Source of the DNA: Chersky-840 sp035604715
Lineage (GTDB): Bacteria; Actinomycetota; Acidimicrobiia; Acidimicrobiales; UBA8190
Reading direction: 5' to 3'
Length of the DNA stretch: 64,000 bases
Assembly (NCBI GenBank): GCA_963731665.1
Contig: CAVSWP010000008.1
Span: 62,001 to 126,000 of the forward strand
Within the stretch, counting starts at the first letter, position 1. Every line of letters starts with the position of its first letter. A program made the translations under genes and the position numbers. The notes under the pieces are model-generated. The model was given only the letters and a program-made list of their open reading frames with translations. It had not been told where the DNA came from and made no database searches. This document shows positions 42,982 through 52,909 of the stretch, in pieces.

Positions 42982-45523
42982 CGCTCACCCTGGACCGCCC
43001 GGCTGTCGATCTGGGATCGGGCGACGGCGGCGCCCCCGCACGCCGTGCCGTAACCCGGTGGGCGTGGCGACTGTTCTTCCGCGAATGGCGTCAACAGTTG
43101 TTGGTTCTCGCTCTGGTCACCGTGGCGGTAGCCGTCACCGTCGTGGGTGCCGGCGTGGCCGTGAACACGCCCACGCTGAGCAAGGCCGGCTTCGGAACGG
43201 CCGACGCCATGATCCAGCTGCCCGCCTCCGATCCCAAGCTGGCTTCGACTGTCGCCGCCCTCCAGCACGAGGTAGGCACGGTCGACGTCATCAAGAACAT
43301 CTCGGTCCAGATCCCCGGATCGATTGGCACCTATGAGCTGAGAGCCCAGAACCCCGATGGCACCTACGGCAAGGCCATGCTGGATCTGGTGGGCGGGCGC
43401 TACCCCCGGACGGCCGGCGAGGTAGCCGTTACCTCCGGCGTGGCCTCTGACTTCGCGCTCCACGTGGGAAGTGTCTGGCATGACGCCGGCGTCTCGCGGC
43501 ACGTGGTCGGGATCGTGCAGGATCCCCAGAACCTGCTCGACGAGTTTGCCCTCGTACCACCGGGCACGTTGTCGGGCTCCGGCCAGGTGACGTTGCTCTT
43601 CGACGGTTCCCCGGCCCAGCTGGCCTCTCTTCATCAGAACGTGCAGACCCCGCCGAACACGCTGAACGGCGGCTTCAATCCCGAGATTTTCGTGATCCTC
43701 ATCGCCACCCTCGGCATGCTCCTCATCGGGCTCGTGGCCGTGGGCGGCTTCACCGTCCTGGCCCAACGCCGGATGCGGTCCATCGGCATGCTGGGCGCCC
43801 TCGGCGCCACAGACAAGAACATCCGCCTGGTGGTGCGGGCCAACGGCCTCGCCGTCGGAGTGGTGGGTACCGCGGTCGGCGCCGCCTTGGGTTTGGTGGC
43901 CTGGGTCGCCTACCGGCCACACGTCGAACAAGCGTCCCACCACCTCATCGGCATGTTCCAGCTTCCCTGGGTGGTGATCCTGCCGGCCATGGGCCTGGCC
44001 GTCGTCACGACCTGGTTGGCCGCCTCGCGGCCGGCGCGCGCCGTCACCCGGATTCCCGTGGTCACCGCCCTGTCCGGGCGCCCCGCGCCCCCCGACAGCT
44101 CCACCGCTCGGCTGTCCCCGGGATCCTGCTCACGGTGGGCGCGTACTTCCTTCTGTTCTATGCCGGCGAGAGCAAGGGAAACGGCGGCGGGGCACCCGAG
44201 CTCGTCCTCGGCTTCGTCGTCCTCACCGTCGGGTTCATCTTCCTCGCCCCTCTGGCCATTACCTCGGTCGCGGTGCTGGCGCGCCGCATGCCGCTCTCGG
44301 TGCGCATGGCCCTGCGCGACCTGTCTCGGTACCGGGCCCGGTCGGGCTCGGCCCTGGGCGCCATCAGCCTGGGCGTGCTCATCGCCGCCACAGTGTGCGT
44401 GGCCGCCGCCGCCCGCTACGGCAACGTGCTCGACTACGCGGGGCCCAACCTGGCCAACAACCAGCTGAACGTGTACACATCCCAGGCGCCCCCGCCGGGC
44501 AGCATCCTCATCACCCCGAACGGTCAGACCAAGGTCGCCGGGCCCAGCGCGCCGCAACCCAGCATCGCCGCCATGCAAGCCAAGGCGAACGCCATCGCCG
44601 CGGCACTTGGCTCCCGTCACGTCGTCGAGCTCCTCTCACCCGACGTAGCCCTGGTCCACGAGGGCCAGGGACGCAACTTCAGCGGCCAGATTTACGTGGC
44701 CACCCCCCAGCTGCTCAAGGCCTTCGGCATCCCCGCCTCCGACGTCGACCCCAACGCCGACATCCTGACCATGCGCCCGGGCCTTGCGTCCGTCTCGAAC
44801 ATGGACATGTTCTACGGGCCAGAATCTATCAACGCCGGTCCCGGAAACGGCCCTAACGGACAGGGGGGGTCCAGTGCCAGTCCGTGTCCGGTGGGCCAGT
44901 GTGTGGCCGAACCTCCCATGCAGACCATCGGCGCACTGCCCTCGGGAACCTCGGCCCCCAATACCGTCGTGAGCGAATCCGCCATGCACAGGCTCCACCT
45001 GAACTCAACCCCGGCGGGTTGGATGATCCTGACCAACCACCCTCTGACCGTGACCCAGATCAACGCTGCCCGTCTGACCGCCTCGACGGTCGGCATGACG
45101 GTGGAGAGCAAGTCTGACTCACCGTCGTCAAGCCAGGTCATCGACTGGGCCACGGTGGCCGGCATTCTTCTGGCACTGGCCATCCTGGCCATGACCATCG
45201 GACTCATCCGCAGCGAGGCCGCCAGTGACCTGCGCACCCTGAGCGCTACCGGGGCGAGCAGCGGCACCCGGCGTACGCTCACCGCCGCTACTGCCGGCGC
45301 TCTCGCCTTCATCGGTGCGGTGATGGGGACGGTCGGCGCCTACGTGGCTTGCCTGGCGTTCTTCGCCGGAGCCCCCGACGGCGACGGCGTCGGCGAGTTG
45401 AGAAACATCCCGCTGGCCAACCTGCTGATCATCCTCGTCGGCATGCCCCTGCTTGGGGCCGCCTGTGGCTGGCTGTTGGCCGGACGCCAGCCGCCGTACA
45501 TTGCCCAGAAACCCTTGGAGTGA
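42978..45523 (+). pseudogene. FtsX/MacB-like ABC permease gene split by a one-base frameshift in a C6 run
   Basis: The frame from ATG 42978 encodes an N-terminal half: first TM segment (LLVLALVTVAVAVTVVGAGVAV), an extracellular domain, and three TM helices to VVTALSGRPAPP. After the C6 run at 44088-44093 it becomes nonsense, while the -1 frame continues smoothly (HRSAVPGILLTVGAYFLLFYAG...) to the stop at 45523 with the rest of an about 850-aa permease, including a second extracellular domain and terminal helices. Adding one C restores a perfect join, RPAPPRQLHRSAVPG. A mutation, a slippage-based phase switch or a sequencing error are all possible. Confidence 0.8.
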
Positions 45524-45639
45524 TGCCCACGCTCTGAACGTTCGTGCCCGTGGAACTTCCAAACGGACTTTGGGGACGGGGGGAACGTCCGATCGCCGCC
45601 CTCAACCCGCCTGTTGACATCGCCGAGCATCGCGTCTCG

Positions 45640-47097
45640 TCATGGTGTTCCGAACCAGGTAGCCAGGGCGTCACGCAATCCCGTGTCGGTCCCCTCCCCC
45701 ACCCAGACGACATATCCGTCGGGCCGGATCAACACGGCAGTGGGAGCACTCACCATGCCCAGTACTGGAAGCTCCCACGGTCCGGCGTACTCCCCATGGA
45801 CGAGCTGGACCCGGTCAGCCCATGGAGCGATGTCGAAGCTGCCGGGCTTGCTCAGATTGAGCAGCACCGCCTTGGCGTCATGCAGCAGAGTGAAGACCCG
45901 CAGCGGGCCGTCGGCGGTCACGAGGTCCAGGTCGGGCATGCGACGCCCGAGCAGGGGGTGTCCCTCACCGAGTTCGTAGTGAATGTCCAGCCCGGAGATG
46001 ATCCCGGTGAGCCGTTTGCGAGGCTCGTCCATGACCGCCAGCTCCGTCACCAAATCCACCAGGGCCTTGATGCGGTCGTCCGGGCGTTGGAGCACCGTCA
46101 GAGCCACGGTGTGCCGAAGGGCGCGGGCGGCAACCGGGTGGCGCTCGTCCTGATACGTATCCAGGAGACTCTCCGGGGAGGTCCCGTTGACCACCTGAGC
46201 CAGCTTCCATCCCAGATTCACCGCATCCTGCACCCCGAGGCTGAGGCCCTGTCCACCCGCCGGATAATGCACGTGCGCCGAGTCGCCGGCGAGTAGGACC
46301 CGTCCCGCTCGATAGGCCGCTGCCTGACGCGTCATGTCGGTGAACCGGGCGATCCACGTGGGACTGTGGACCCCGAAGTCGGTGCCGTACACGTTGATGA
46401 GCGCCGCGCTCAGGTCGCCCAGGGTGGGCTCGCTGCTCGGCCCGAGCTGCTGCTCGGTCACGATAACCCGCACCGTCCGCCCATCCTGCATCCTGTGGAG
46501 ACCGTGGACGCCCGTCGCGTCCGAGCGAATGCCCCGCGGCGGTTCCTCGGTTACCTCGACCTCGGCGATCAGGTTGCTCCTCGTCGGATCCCACCCTGGG
46601 AACTCGATGCCGGTTGCTTTCCGGATGACGCTGCGTCCTCCGTCGCACCCGACCAGATACTGTGCCCGCAACGACTCGCCTTCGGACAGCTCGACGTCGA
46701 CGCCCGTGTCGTCCTGCTCAAAACCATTCACCTCACATCCGTAGTAGATCCTGACCGGGAGCTCGGCGATCCAGCCAGCCATGATCCGCTCGATCTGGTT
46801 CTGCCAGATCCCGAGCGAATAGGGATGACGCGTCGGAAAGTCGCTCATGTCCAGCACGGTGGTGGCGATCATCGTGACCTGAGCCACCTGTCCCTCTGCC
46901 AGGAACCGATCAGCCACCCCACGCTGATCCAGTACTTCGATCGTGCGCGAGTGGATACCGCCGGCCCGTGAGCCGACGAGCACGTGATTGGGACGCCGCT
47001 CGACGATCGCCACGTCGACCTTCGCCAACGCCAACTCGGCCGCCAGCATCATCCCCGTGGGACCTCCTCCGGCGATCACCACCGCATGTTTGGCCAT
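45640..47097 (-). CDS. FAD-dependent aromatic monooxygenase (PHBH family)
   Basis: The 485-aa flavoprotein has the N-terminal dinucleotide loop VVIAGGGPTGMMLAAELALAKVDVAIVERR, the DG motif in LVGCDGGRSVIRKATG, and the GD motif RVLLAGDSAHVHYPAGGQGLSLGVQDAVNLGWKLA. The C-terminal thioredoxin-like domain (PDLDLVTADGPLRVFTLLHDAKAVLLNL) is typical of PheA/TetX-like and polyketide hydroxylases. It probably hydroxylates an aromatic or polyketide substrate. ATG 47097 is the family start. Confidence 0.88.
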   Translation of the reverse strand: MAKHAVVIAGGGPTGMMLAAELALAKVDVAIVERRPNHVLVGSRAGGIHSRTIEVLDQRGVADRFLAEGQVAQVTMIATTVLDMSDFPTRHPYSLGIWQNQIERIMAGWIAELPVRIYYGCEVNGFEQDDTGVDVELSEGESLRAQYLVGCDGGRSVIRKATGIEFPGWDPTRSNLIAEVEVTEEPPRGIRSDATGVHGLHRMQDGRTVRVIVTEQQLGPSSEPTLGDLSAALINVYGTDFGVHSPTWIARFTDMTRQAAAYRAGRVLLAGDSAHVHYPAGGQGLSLGVQDAVNLGWKLAQVVNGTSPESLLDTYQDERHPVAARALRHTVALTVLQRPDDRIKALVDLVTELAVMDEPRKRLTGIISGLDIHYELGEGHPLLGRRMPDLDLVTADGPLRVFTLLHDAKAVLLNLSKPGSFDIAPWADRVQLVHGEYAGPWELPVLGMVSAPTAVLIRPDGYVVWVGEGTDTGLRDALATWFGTP

Positions 47098-47293
47098 ACG
47101 CGCCCCCCGTCCTTTCGCATTCGATTCGCTTTGAGGCGGAGATTGTGCACACTGTCCGGGGCCTTGCTGCAAGCGCCCTGTGCACGCTAAATTGAGGGTG
47201 GCAGGGAATAGGAACTCCATTCCACTCCCCTCTGTTCCCTCCCGCGGGTCCCCGGAGGGAGTCAGGGGCCCGGGCGACGTGCGCATACCGGCG

Positions 47294-47476
47294 TCAACGG
47301 GAAACGGCCGCGTATAGCTCCCGTGACCGACTGTGGCCCGTGTCTCGAGGGCGGCAACCATATTGACGGGCCGTATCCAGGGCGCTCGTCAGCAAGGCCG
47401 TGGCCTTGGCGTCTTTGTCCGCTGGGGCCCTCCGTTTCAGCATCGTGGCCAACTCGATCCGAGTGCGGGCCACCAA
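47294..47476 (-). pseudogene. C-terminal remnant of an AAA-ATPase/TPR-type regulator or cyclase
   Basis: The 60-codon frame VARTRIELATMLKRRAPADKDAKATALLTSALDTARQYGC is the terminal TPR repeat typical of large ATPase-cyclase or LuxR-type regulators. Nothing upstream continues it, so only the 3' end remains. Confidence 0.6.
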
Positions 47477-47489
47477 GTAAGGAGCGTCC

Positions 47490-48100
47490 CGTCTCTTACT
47501 TACGTCCAGAGCATCCGTCCAAACCCGCGCGGAACAACGGCTATGGGTGCTGCCGACGGCTCGAGGACCACCGGTCGTCGAACCAACAACGCCCCGTTAT
47601 CCTCGGGCTCGGTCGAGCGGGCCCGCACGGAGATCGAGCGGGCCTTTCCCTTCCAGGGAACACCGATAGCCGTCGAGGCGCTCGATCCGTCGACGGCGCG
47701 CCTCCTCACAATGATCCAGGGCATGACCGACGTGATCATCGTGGCCAGTCTCATCATCGCCGCTTGCAGTCTCGCGGTGAACATCGCCGCCGGGTTGGGC
47801 GAGCGCAGGCGCCCGTTCAGCTTGCTCAGGCTCACCGGTGTCCCCCTCAGTGTCCTGCGCCGGATCGTCGCGCTGGAGAGTGCGCTTCCACTTCTGATCG
47901 TCGCCGCGGTGTCGATCGTGGTCGGCCTCGTGTCGGCTGCCCTCTACCTCCACTCCCAGGTCGGCATTGCGTTCCGGATTCCGGGAATGGCGTACTGGGC
48001 GACCGTGCTCGGCGGACTGGCGGCGTCGCTCGCGATCATTGCCTCGACCTTCCCACTCCTCAATCGGATGACCGGCCCCGAGGTCGCCCGAAACGAGTGA
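47490..48100 (+). pseudogene. C-terminal remnant of an FtsX-like ABC permease
   Basis: From about residue 90 on, the frame reads VERARTEIERAFPFQGTPIAVEALDPSTARLLTMIQGMTDVIIVASLIIAACSLAVNIAAGLGERRRPFSLLRLTGVPLSVLRRIVALESALPLL and ends with the terminal helices of an FtsX-type permease. The ATPase, the N-terminal half and a ribosome site are missing. The 5' boundary is approximate. It differs in sequence from the nearby frameshifted permease, so it is not a simple duplicate. Confidence 0.7.
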
Positions 48101-48176
48101 GGACACCGAAACGTCCGACCACCGGCAATTGTGCACGGGTCCACCAAGCGGGTGGGCGTTAAGGCAAACTGCCTGA

Positions 48177-49160
48177 GTGGACAAGGACGGGCCGGGAAGC
48201 GCCCCCGAATCCGATCACCCGCTGAGCTGGCTTGCGGATGGGTCCGTGGCCTCACTACGGGCGGCACTGACGGCAGTGGCTCCCTCGCTTGCTGACGCCG
48301 AGATGCGGCTAAACGACAGGGTCGTCACGGACAACGCCGAGTTCTTCCAGGGCAGTGCCGTGGTCGGCGGCGCCTATGTGGTGAAGTTCGCCTGGTCGGA
48401 GGCGCCGGCTCGTCGGTTGGAACATGAAGCTGCCGTGCTGACCGTCCTCGGATCCCGAGAACCGCCCCTCCCGGTCCCCGAGTTGGTGGCCTCGTCGTCC
48501 GCTCCGGCGATCCTGGTGACTCGGTGTGTGGCGGGACGGGCCGTCGGACAAGCGGAGTTGGCTGATCTGGCCAGCAGGCGGCTCGCCGATGATCTCGGTC
48601 GCTTTCTGGCAGCGCTGCACCGGCCCGTGGTACTGCAGGCCGTCCTTGACGCGGGAGTCGCTGCCCCGCGGCCAGAGCCCCAGGCCAGCACGGACTCCAT
48701 CCGGATCGGACTCCCCAAGCTGATCGCCCCAGAGCACGTCCCCGAGATGCAAAGGCTCTGTGATTTCGCCGATGAGATTCTAGTTGAACCCGGTGGAACA
48801 TCGCTTCTCCACGGTGATCTGCATGTGTTCAATCTGCTCTGTATGCCCGGCTCCGGCCGCCTGTGTCTGGTGGCCGACTTCGAACAAGCCTCGGTTGGCG
48901 ATCCCGCCTTCGATTTCAGATACCTACCTGGATCGATACCTTCGCCCGCGTTCTTTCACGAAGTCGTGGCGTCCTACGAGGCTTCGGCGGGGGGCACCGT
49001 GGACCCCCGCCGGGTGCTGGCCTGGCATGTCCGCACTGTCCTCGGCGATGCGCTGTGGCGGTCAGAAGCGGGAGTCCCTCTTCCTGGCGGTGGCACACCG
49101 TCATCCCAGGTAACCGACTTGGAGAACTGCTTCGAGGCACTCCTCGGTCGGCACGGGTGA
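48177..49160 (+). CDS. Aminoglycoside phosphotransferase-family kinase-like protein
   Basis: The 327-aa protein has YVVKFAWSEAPARRLEHEAAVLTVL (ATP-binding lobe Lys), SLLHGDLHVFNLLC (catalytic HGDxxxxN) and VADFEQASVGDPAFDF (metal Asp of the DFG-like motif). These fit the APH/choline-kinase family. It could phosphorylate an antibiotic, a sugar or homoserine-like substrate; the resistance role is not proven. The start is GTG at 48177. Confidence 0.8.
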   Translation: MDKDGPGSAPESDHPLSWLADGSVASLRAALTAVAPSLADAEMRLNDRVVTDNAEFFQGSAVVGGAYVVKFAWSEAPARRLEHEAAVLTVLGSREPPLPVPELVASSSAPAILVTRCVAGRAVGQAELADLASRRLADDLGRFLAALHRPVVLQAVLDAGVAAPRPEPQASTDSIRIGLPKLIAPEHVPEMQRLCDFADEILVEPGGTSLLHGDLHVFNLLCMPGSGRLCLVADFEQASVGDPAFDFRYLPGSIPSPAFFHEVVASYEASAGGTVDPRRVLAWHVRTVLGDALWRSEAGVPLPGGGTPSSQVTDLENCFEALLGRHG

Positions 49161-49220
49161 CCCCATCTGATCTCGGTTGGACGCTTGGGTGAATCTCGGT
49201 CCGCATGACACAATCCGGTC

Positions 49221-49823
49221 ATGGCGCGCCAGGCAAGAGTCGACGTTGGCGAGCTTCTTTCTGCGAAGCGGGCGAAGAGTGGAACAACGAAAATCATTGG
49301 TATTGATGGGCACGGGGGCTCCGGAAAATCGAGTCTTGCCAATACTCTCGCCGTGCGGCTCGGGGCGGAAATCGTTCATACCGATGACTTCGCCAGCTGG
49401 GATAACCCGAAGAATTGGTGGCCAAATCTTCTTACGCAGGTGCTGGGGCCGATTGCAGCGGGAAGCGCCTCTCTGAGCTACCCACGGTCAGCCTGGTGGG
49501 AGGGCCACCATCGGAAACCAGTTGTCGACCAACCGGTGACTGAGATCATGATCCTGGAAGGTGTCGGTTCCCTTCGGCGTGAGTTTCGGGAATTCGTCAG
49601 CCTCGGAATCTTTGTGAATGCACCTCGGGACGTATGTATTGAGAGGGGTGTCACACGAGACTTCGGTATGGACTCGGAACCGAAGGTGCGAGAGCTGTGG
49701 GAAACCGCGTTCGAACACGAGACGAAATATTTCGCTCGTGACGACCCTCATGGTTATGCGGATATCGGTGTGGATGGTACGGCGCCCTTCGACACGCAAT
49801 TGGACCTCGGCACACATGCATGA
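49221..49823 (+). CDS. Uridine kinase-like P-loop kinase
   Basis: The 200-aa protein has Walker A GIDGHGGSGKSSLA, an HTDDFASW segment with the Asp of nucleoside kinases, and a C-terminal LEGVGSLRREFREFVSLGIFVNAPRDVCIERGVTRDFGMD. This resembles the uridine kinase/phosphoribulokinase family. Its codons have more A/T in third position than neighbours, suggesting transfer. ATG at 49221. Confidence 0.75.
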   Translation: MARQARVDVGELLSAKRAKSGTTKIIGIDGHGGSGKSSLANTLAVRLGAEIVHTDDFASWDNPKNWWPNLLTQVLGPIAAGSASLSYPRSAWWEGHHRKPVVDQPVTEIMILEGVGSLRREFREFVSLGIFVNAPRDVCIERGVTRDFGMDSEPKVRELWETAFEHETKYFARDDPHGYADIGVDGTAPFDTQLDLGTHA

Positions 49824-50106
49824 TGACGGCGCGTAAAACAATGTCCTCGAACGAGAATGTCAGACGGACGCCATCTCCTGATCGCCTCGACGGTCAGGTC
49901 GAAACCCCAGCTGACCTTGTAAAAAACGGAGTGGACTTATGGGACGGATTTCAAACCCTCCCGACGCCCTCGAAACCCTCACCGGACCAGGGGTTACGGC
50001 CTTCCACAGATCCGGAAGAAAGAGCTCCAAGCGAGCGAGCCACTCCCCCACAGCGCCCGGATCTCCGCGCCAAGAGGAAACGGGACAGCTTTCAAACCCG
50101 CCACTT

Positions 50107-50495
50107 ATGTTGAGCCACGACCGCGCAGATCATATCGAAGATGCCCGGATTTCGGCGGAGTCGACGGGACGTCGGCGGTCGGTCCAGCGCCGACTGAGCA
50201 GTGCGGCTGTCGATACGCTGGTCGCTGCCTACATGAGCGGCCGATCACTTCCCGACATCGCAGTCTAGTTCGGCATCCATCGACGTACGGTTGCCAAACA
50301 CCTTGAGGAACGCGGTGTCGCTCGTCGCCAACACGCTCGGAAGATGGCCGATGCGGAGGTGAGCTTGCCATCCACCACTACGAGACTGGGGCGTCACTCG
50401 CGGCGGTCGCGGCGGTCTTCCATGTCGACCGGGAGACCGTCCGAAGGGAACTGAGCCGCGCCGGCGTCACGATCCGGCCTCGCCGGGGCTGGTAG
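50107..50495 (+). pseudogene. Broken HTH DNA-binding gene
   Basis: In one frame RRRSVQRRLSSAAVDTLVAAYMSGRSLPDIAV is followed by a TAG at 50266, then FGIHRRTVAKHLEERGVARRQHARKMADAE. A second frame, reached by a shift near 50360, gives LAIHHYETGASLAAVAAVFHVDRETVRRELSRAGV before TAG at 50493. The two HTH repeats match the tandem-HTH proteins often carried beside site-specific recombinases. A nonsense codon and a frameshift have broken it. Confidence 0.7.
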
Positions 50496-50939
50496 GAATC
50501 CTGGCCACGATCAACACGACCCGAGGAGCCATGATGGCGGCGGTTGAGCCCGCTCATGGACCGGGGCTCGAAGCATGCCATTCCTTCTCGCCTCCTCGGC
50601 CGGGAGCCCACCCGCCCGGAAATCTCGGGCGCGGCCCGATTACCAACGGTCTGGCTGGTCACAGCCTCCTCAGGGGCCGTACTTGGACGTGGGCAGAGGG
50701 AGTCGTCAGGCGCTCCGATCAGGGTGAGATGCGCTCGCTCAGGACATGGCGCCGCAGCCCTGCCGGGCACCCTCGTTTCCGGGTAGTTGCGGAGCCGATG
50801 GCGCTGTGCGCCCGCCGCATCCGGCGGGCCGGGCCAGATCCCCCAGCACGGGAAACCGCGCCACCCGCTGCATCACGTTGAGCACCGCCGGTACGGTAGG
50901 TCGGCGTGCGCTCGCCGTGTGTGTCCGCCGGGAGTCCCG
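50496..50939. other. 444-nt gap without a convincing gene
   Basis: Open frames exist but none has a ribosome site or recognisable protein. Nothing else is seen. Confidence 0.45.
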
Positions 50940-51176
50940 GTGCCCGCTGAGCCCGAGGAGCAGCGCCACGTCCTCGGCTTCCCGGTTGGGCCCGACCCGA
51001 ACCGTCGTCGGCCGAGATCTACTGCCCTGCCGGGCGGCGGCCCCGGTGGGATCATCGGCCCCGTCGACAGCGCGTTCTTCCGCGCCGTGGTGCACCCCCT
51101 GCGCTGCTTCCGGCGCTGGCGTCGCCACCGCCGCCTGGGGCCCTACGACGTAGAGGATGGGCCGGAGCCCGGCTGA
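50940..51176 (+). CDS. Small Arg/Trp-rich hypothetical protein
   Basis: From GTG 50940 with GGGAG 6 nt upstream, the frame encodes 78 residues, ending with VDSAFFRAVVHPLRCFRRWRRHRRLGPYDVEDGPEPG. The terminal basic-aromatic helix followed by an acidic tail looks protein-like, but no family is recognised. Confidence 0.42.
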   Translation: MPAEPEEQRHVLGFPVGPDPNRRRPRSTALPGGGPGGIIGPVDSAFFRAVVHPLRCFRRWRRHRRLGPYDVEDGPEPG

Positions 51177-51597
51177 GCAGCCGTCGCCGTCGCCGTCGCC
51201 GGACTGTCAGCGCGGCTCGGTCCTCAGAGCGCCCGTAATCGGTGCAGGTGATTCAGTGCGTGTTCCATGTATCCATCTGGCCCGGGCGCCACGTGCCGCT
51301 TATCAGCGCCCTGCCCTAGCGCCGGGCCGACCCGCCCGATAATCACAGCCCCCCGGAGGGATACCGCTCACCCCTGATCGGAGAGCCTCCTACGGGCCCC
51401 ACCCATCGCCGGCGATACCGCACACGGCTGTTTTCGAGAGCTAAGGAGGGGGTAGGTGCCGAGCGGGTATGGCCGGGGTCGGCGCGCGCATTCGAGGTCT
51501 GGAGAACCAGGGGAAAGGGTAACGGGTCGCCCGAATGGACGGGACATCTGGACTCCTCTCCGAGGTGGAGCCACCCATCTAAGGATAGGTGTCCGGA
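51177..51597. other. 421-nt gap without a convincing gene
   Basis: No gene or clear RNA is seen. The right end is downstream of the ferritin-like gene. Confidence 0.4.
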
Positions 51598-52089
51598 CTA
51601 CCAGGGGGAGTTCACATGCTTTTTCACGAAACGAAGGAGCGCGATGTGCTTTTCGGTATCGCGTCGCATCAAATCGACCAGAAGACTCCACAGCGAGGTG
51701 TCCTTCACAAGGTGCAACTCATGTTGGAGCCGCTTCAGCTCACGGGCGTCTTGCCCCTCCTTGGCTATGAGTCGTTTTGTGGCATCCAGTAGCGCAGTCC
51801 GGTCGGCCCGATCGAAGTCCAGGTCCGGGATGATCGGCTCCTCGGCCACCGTTAGGGCCTGGGTCTTCAAGGACTCAGCAAGCGCCGTGAACATCCGGTG
51901 GTGACGACTTTCGTCCTCGATGAGCAAGTTTACGAGATAACGAAAGGCCCTTGACTGAGATTGTTCGGCGACCGCCGAGTACTCCTCCAGCAAGCCGCGC
52001 TCCGCCTCCACGTGGCTCGTCAAGTGGGTCCAGAGGTCTCGCTCCCAGGCAGATGGCCCACCGGTCGACTTGTTCGTCATGTCGATCAT
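51598..52089 (-). CDS. Ferritin-like/rubrerythrin-type helical protein
   Basis: The 163-aa protein has VEAERGLLEEYSAVAEQSQSRAFRYLVNLLIEDESRHHRMFTALAESL, where E-x6-Y and E-x2-H suggest diiron ligands of a ferritin-like bundle. A second pair, KRLQHELHLVKDTSLWSLLVDLMRRDTEKHIALLRFV, includes D-x2-KH. Iron binding is inferred. GGGAGG 4-6 nt before ATG 52089 sets the start. Confidence 0.65.
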   Translation of the reverse strand: MIDMTNKSTGGPSAWERDLWTHLTSHVEAERGLLEEYSAVAEQSQSRAFRYLVNLLIEDESRHHRMFTALAESLKTQALTVAEEPIIPDLDFDRADRTALLDATKRLIAKEGQDARELKRLQHELHLVKDTSLWSLLVDLMRRDTEKHIALLRFVKKHVNSPW

Positions 52090-52101
52090 GGTCCCTCCCA
52101 T

Positions 52102-52909
52102 TCGGTCGCCGCCTAATCAGCAGCTCCCGTTCGTCATCCTAAACCGGAAGACGATTGATGCTCCGAGCGCCTCACCGGCGCCACCTTGGACTGGCTAGCG
52201 CAACAGGTGCCAGATTATCGAGACCCAGAGCGAGAGCTATCGACGGCGCGATGCCAAGGTCCAGCGTTGCACGACAATGGAAAACACGCTACTAGCCGGC
52301 TGGGTTGTCAGCGGGGGCGTGAAGGCTTGCGGACGCCGCAAGAGATCGATGCGCCTCTCGCGTTGAGGAGGGCAACTAAACGACGACGGAATCAAATGCG
52401 ACGACCGGGCTGGGCCGTGATCGCCCGCTCCATAACTGCAATTTGCGGTCGCACCGTGTATCTACGTGTCACGCGCTGCATGTGCCGTTCCCGACCGGGG
52501 TCTGAGAGGCATCGGCGAGGGCCGTAGGGCGACCGGTAGTCGGTAGATGCGCCCCTCGTATCTTGATCTGCTTCTGCCGGGTTGCACCGGATTCGGGTGG
52601 ACCGGTCGGACCGTGACCCACGCGGTATTCGCGCTGCTGCACATTTCCGAGCGGCCCCCGTGGACGCTCCCTATCCGTCGACGGGGCGACCTTGGGGAGG
52701 ATCCGGGTCTGGGAGGCCATCCCGGACCGGGTGATAGCGCCTGGGGTGGCAGTCCAAGGGACCGAGCCGCGAGGCCGACCCGGACCCGGCAGTTGCGCGC
52801 ACCCGCCGATGCTCGCAAGGGATAGCACTTGGCTCGACTATCGAGGGGTCGACCCCACGAGGTCGGTGAACAAGACGGTGATGGTTTGGGTGACGGGAGC
52901 CATCGCGCT
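52102..52909. other. 808-nt gene-poor stretch holding one copy of a 160-bp repeat
   Basis: No convincing gene is seen between the ferritin-like gene and the epimerase end. The open frames here have no ribosome sites. The right half (52579-52737) is a diverged copy of sequence found again at 57188-57348. Confidence 0.55.
52579..52737 (+). repeat. Copy A of a roughly 160-bp diverged direct repeat
   Basis: By eye this segment aligns with 57188-57348 at about 70-75% identity. It shares ACCCACGC-GTATTCGCG, CTCCCTATCCG-CGACGGGGCGAC-TTGG, ATCCGGG and the stretch GAGGCCATCCCGGACCGGGTGAT. Both are in the same orientation about 4.6 kb apart, bracketing the epimerase cluster and the recombinase cassette. 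Confidence 0.7.

Noticed and set aside
44086..44100. Programmed -1 frameshift at the C run
   Set aside because: No downstream structure or conserved slippery heptamer could be shown by eye, so it is only listed as one alternative to mutation or sequencing error.
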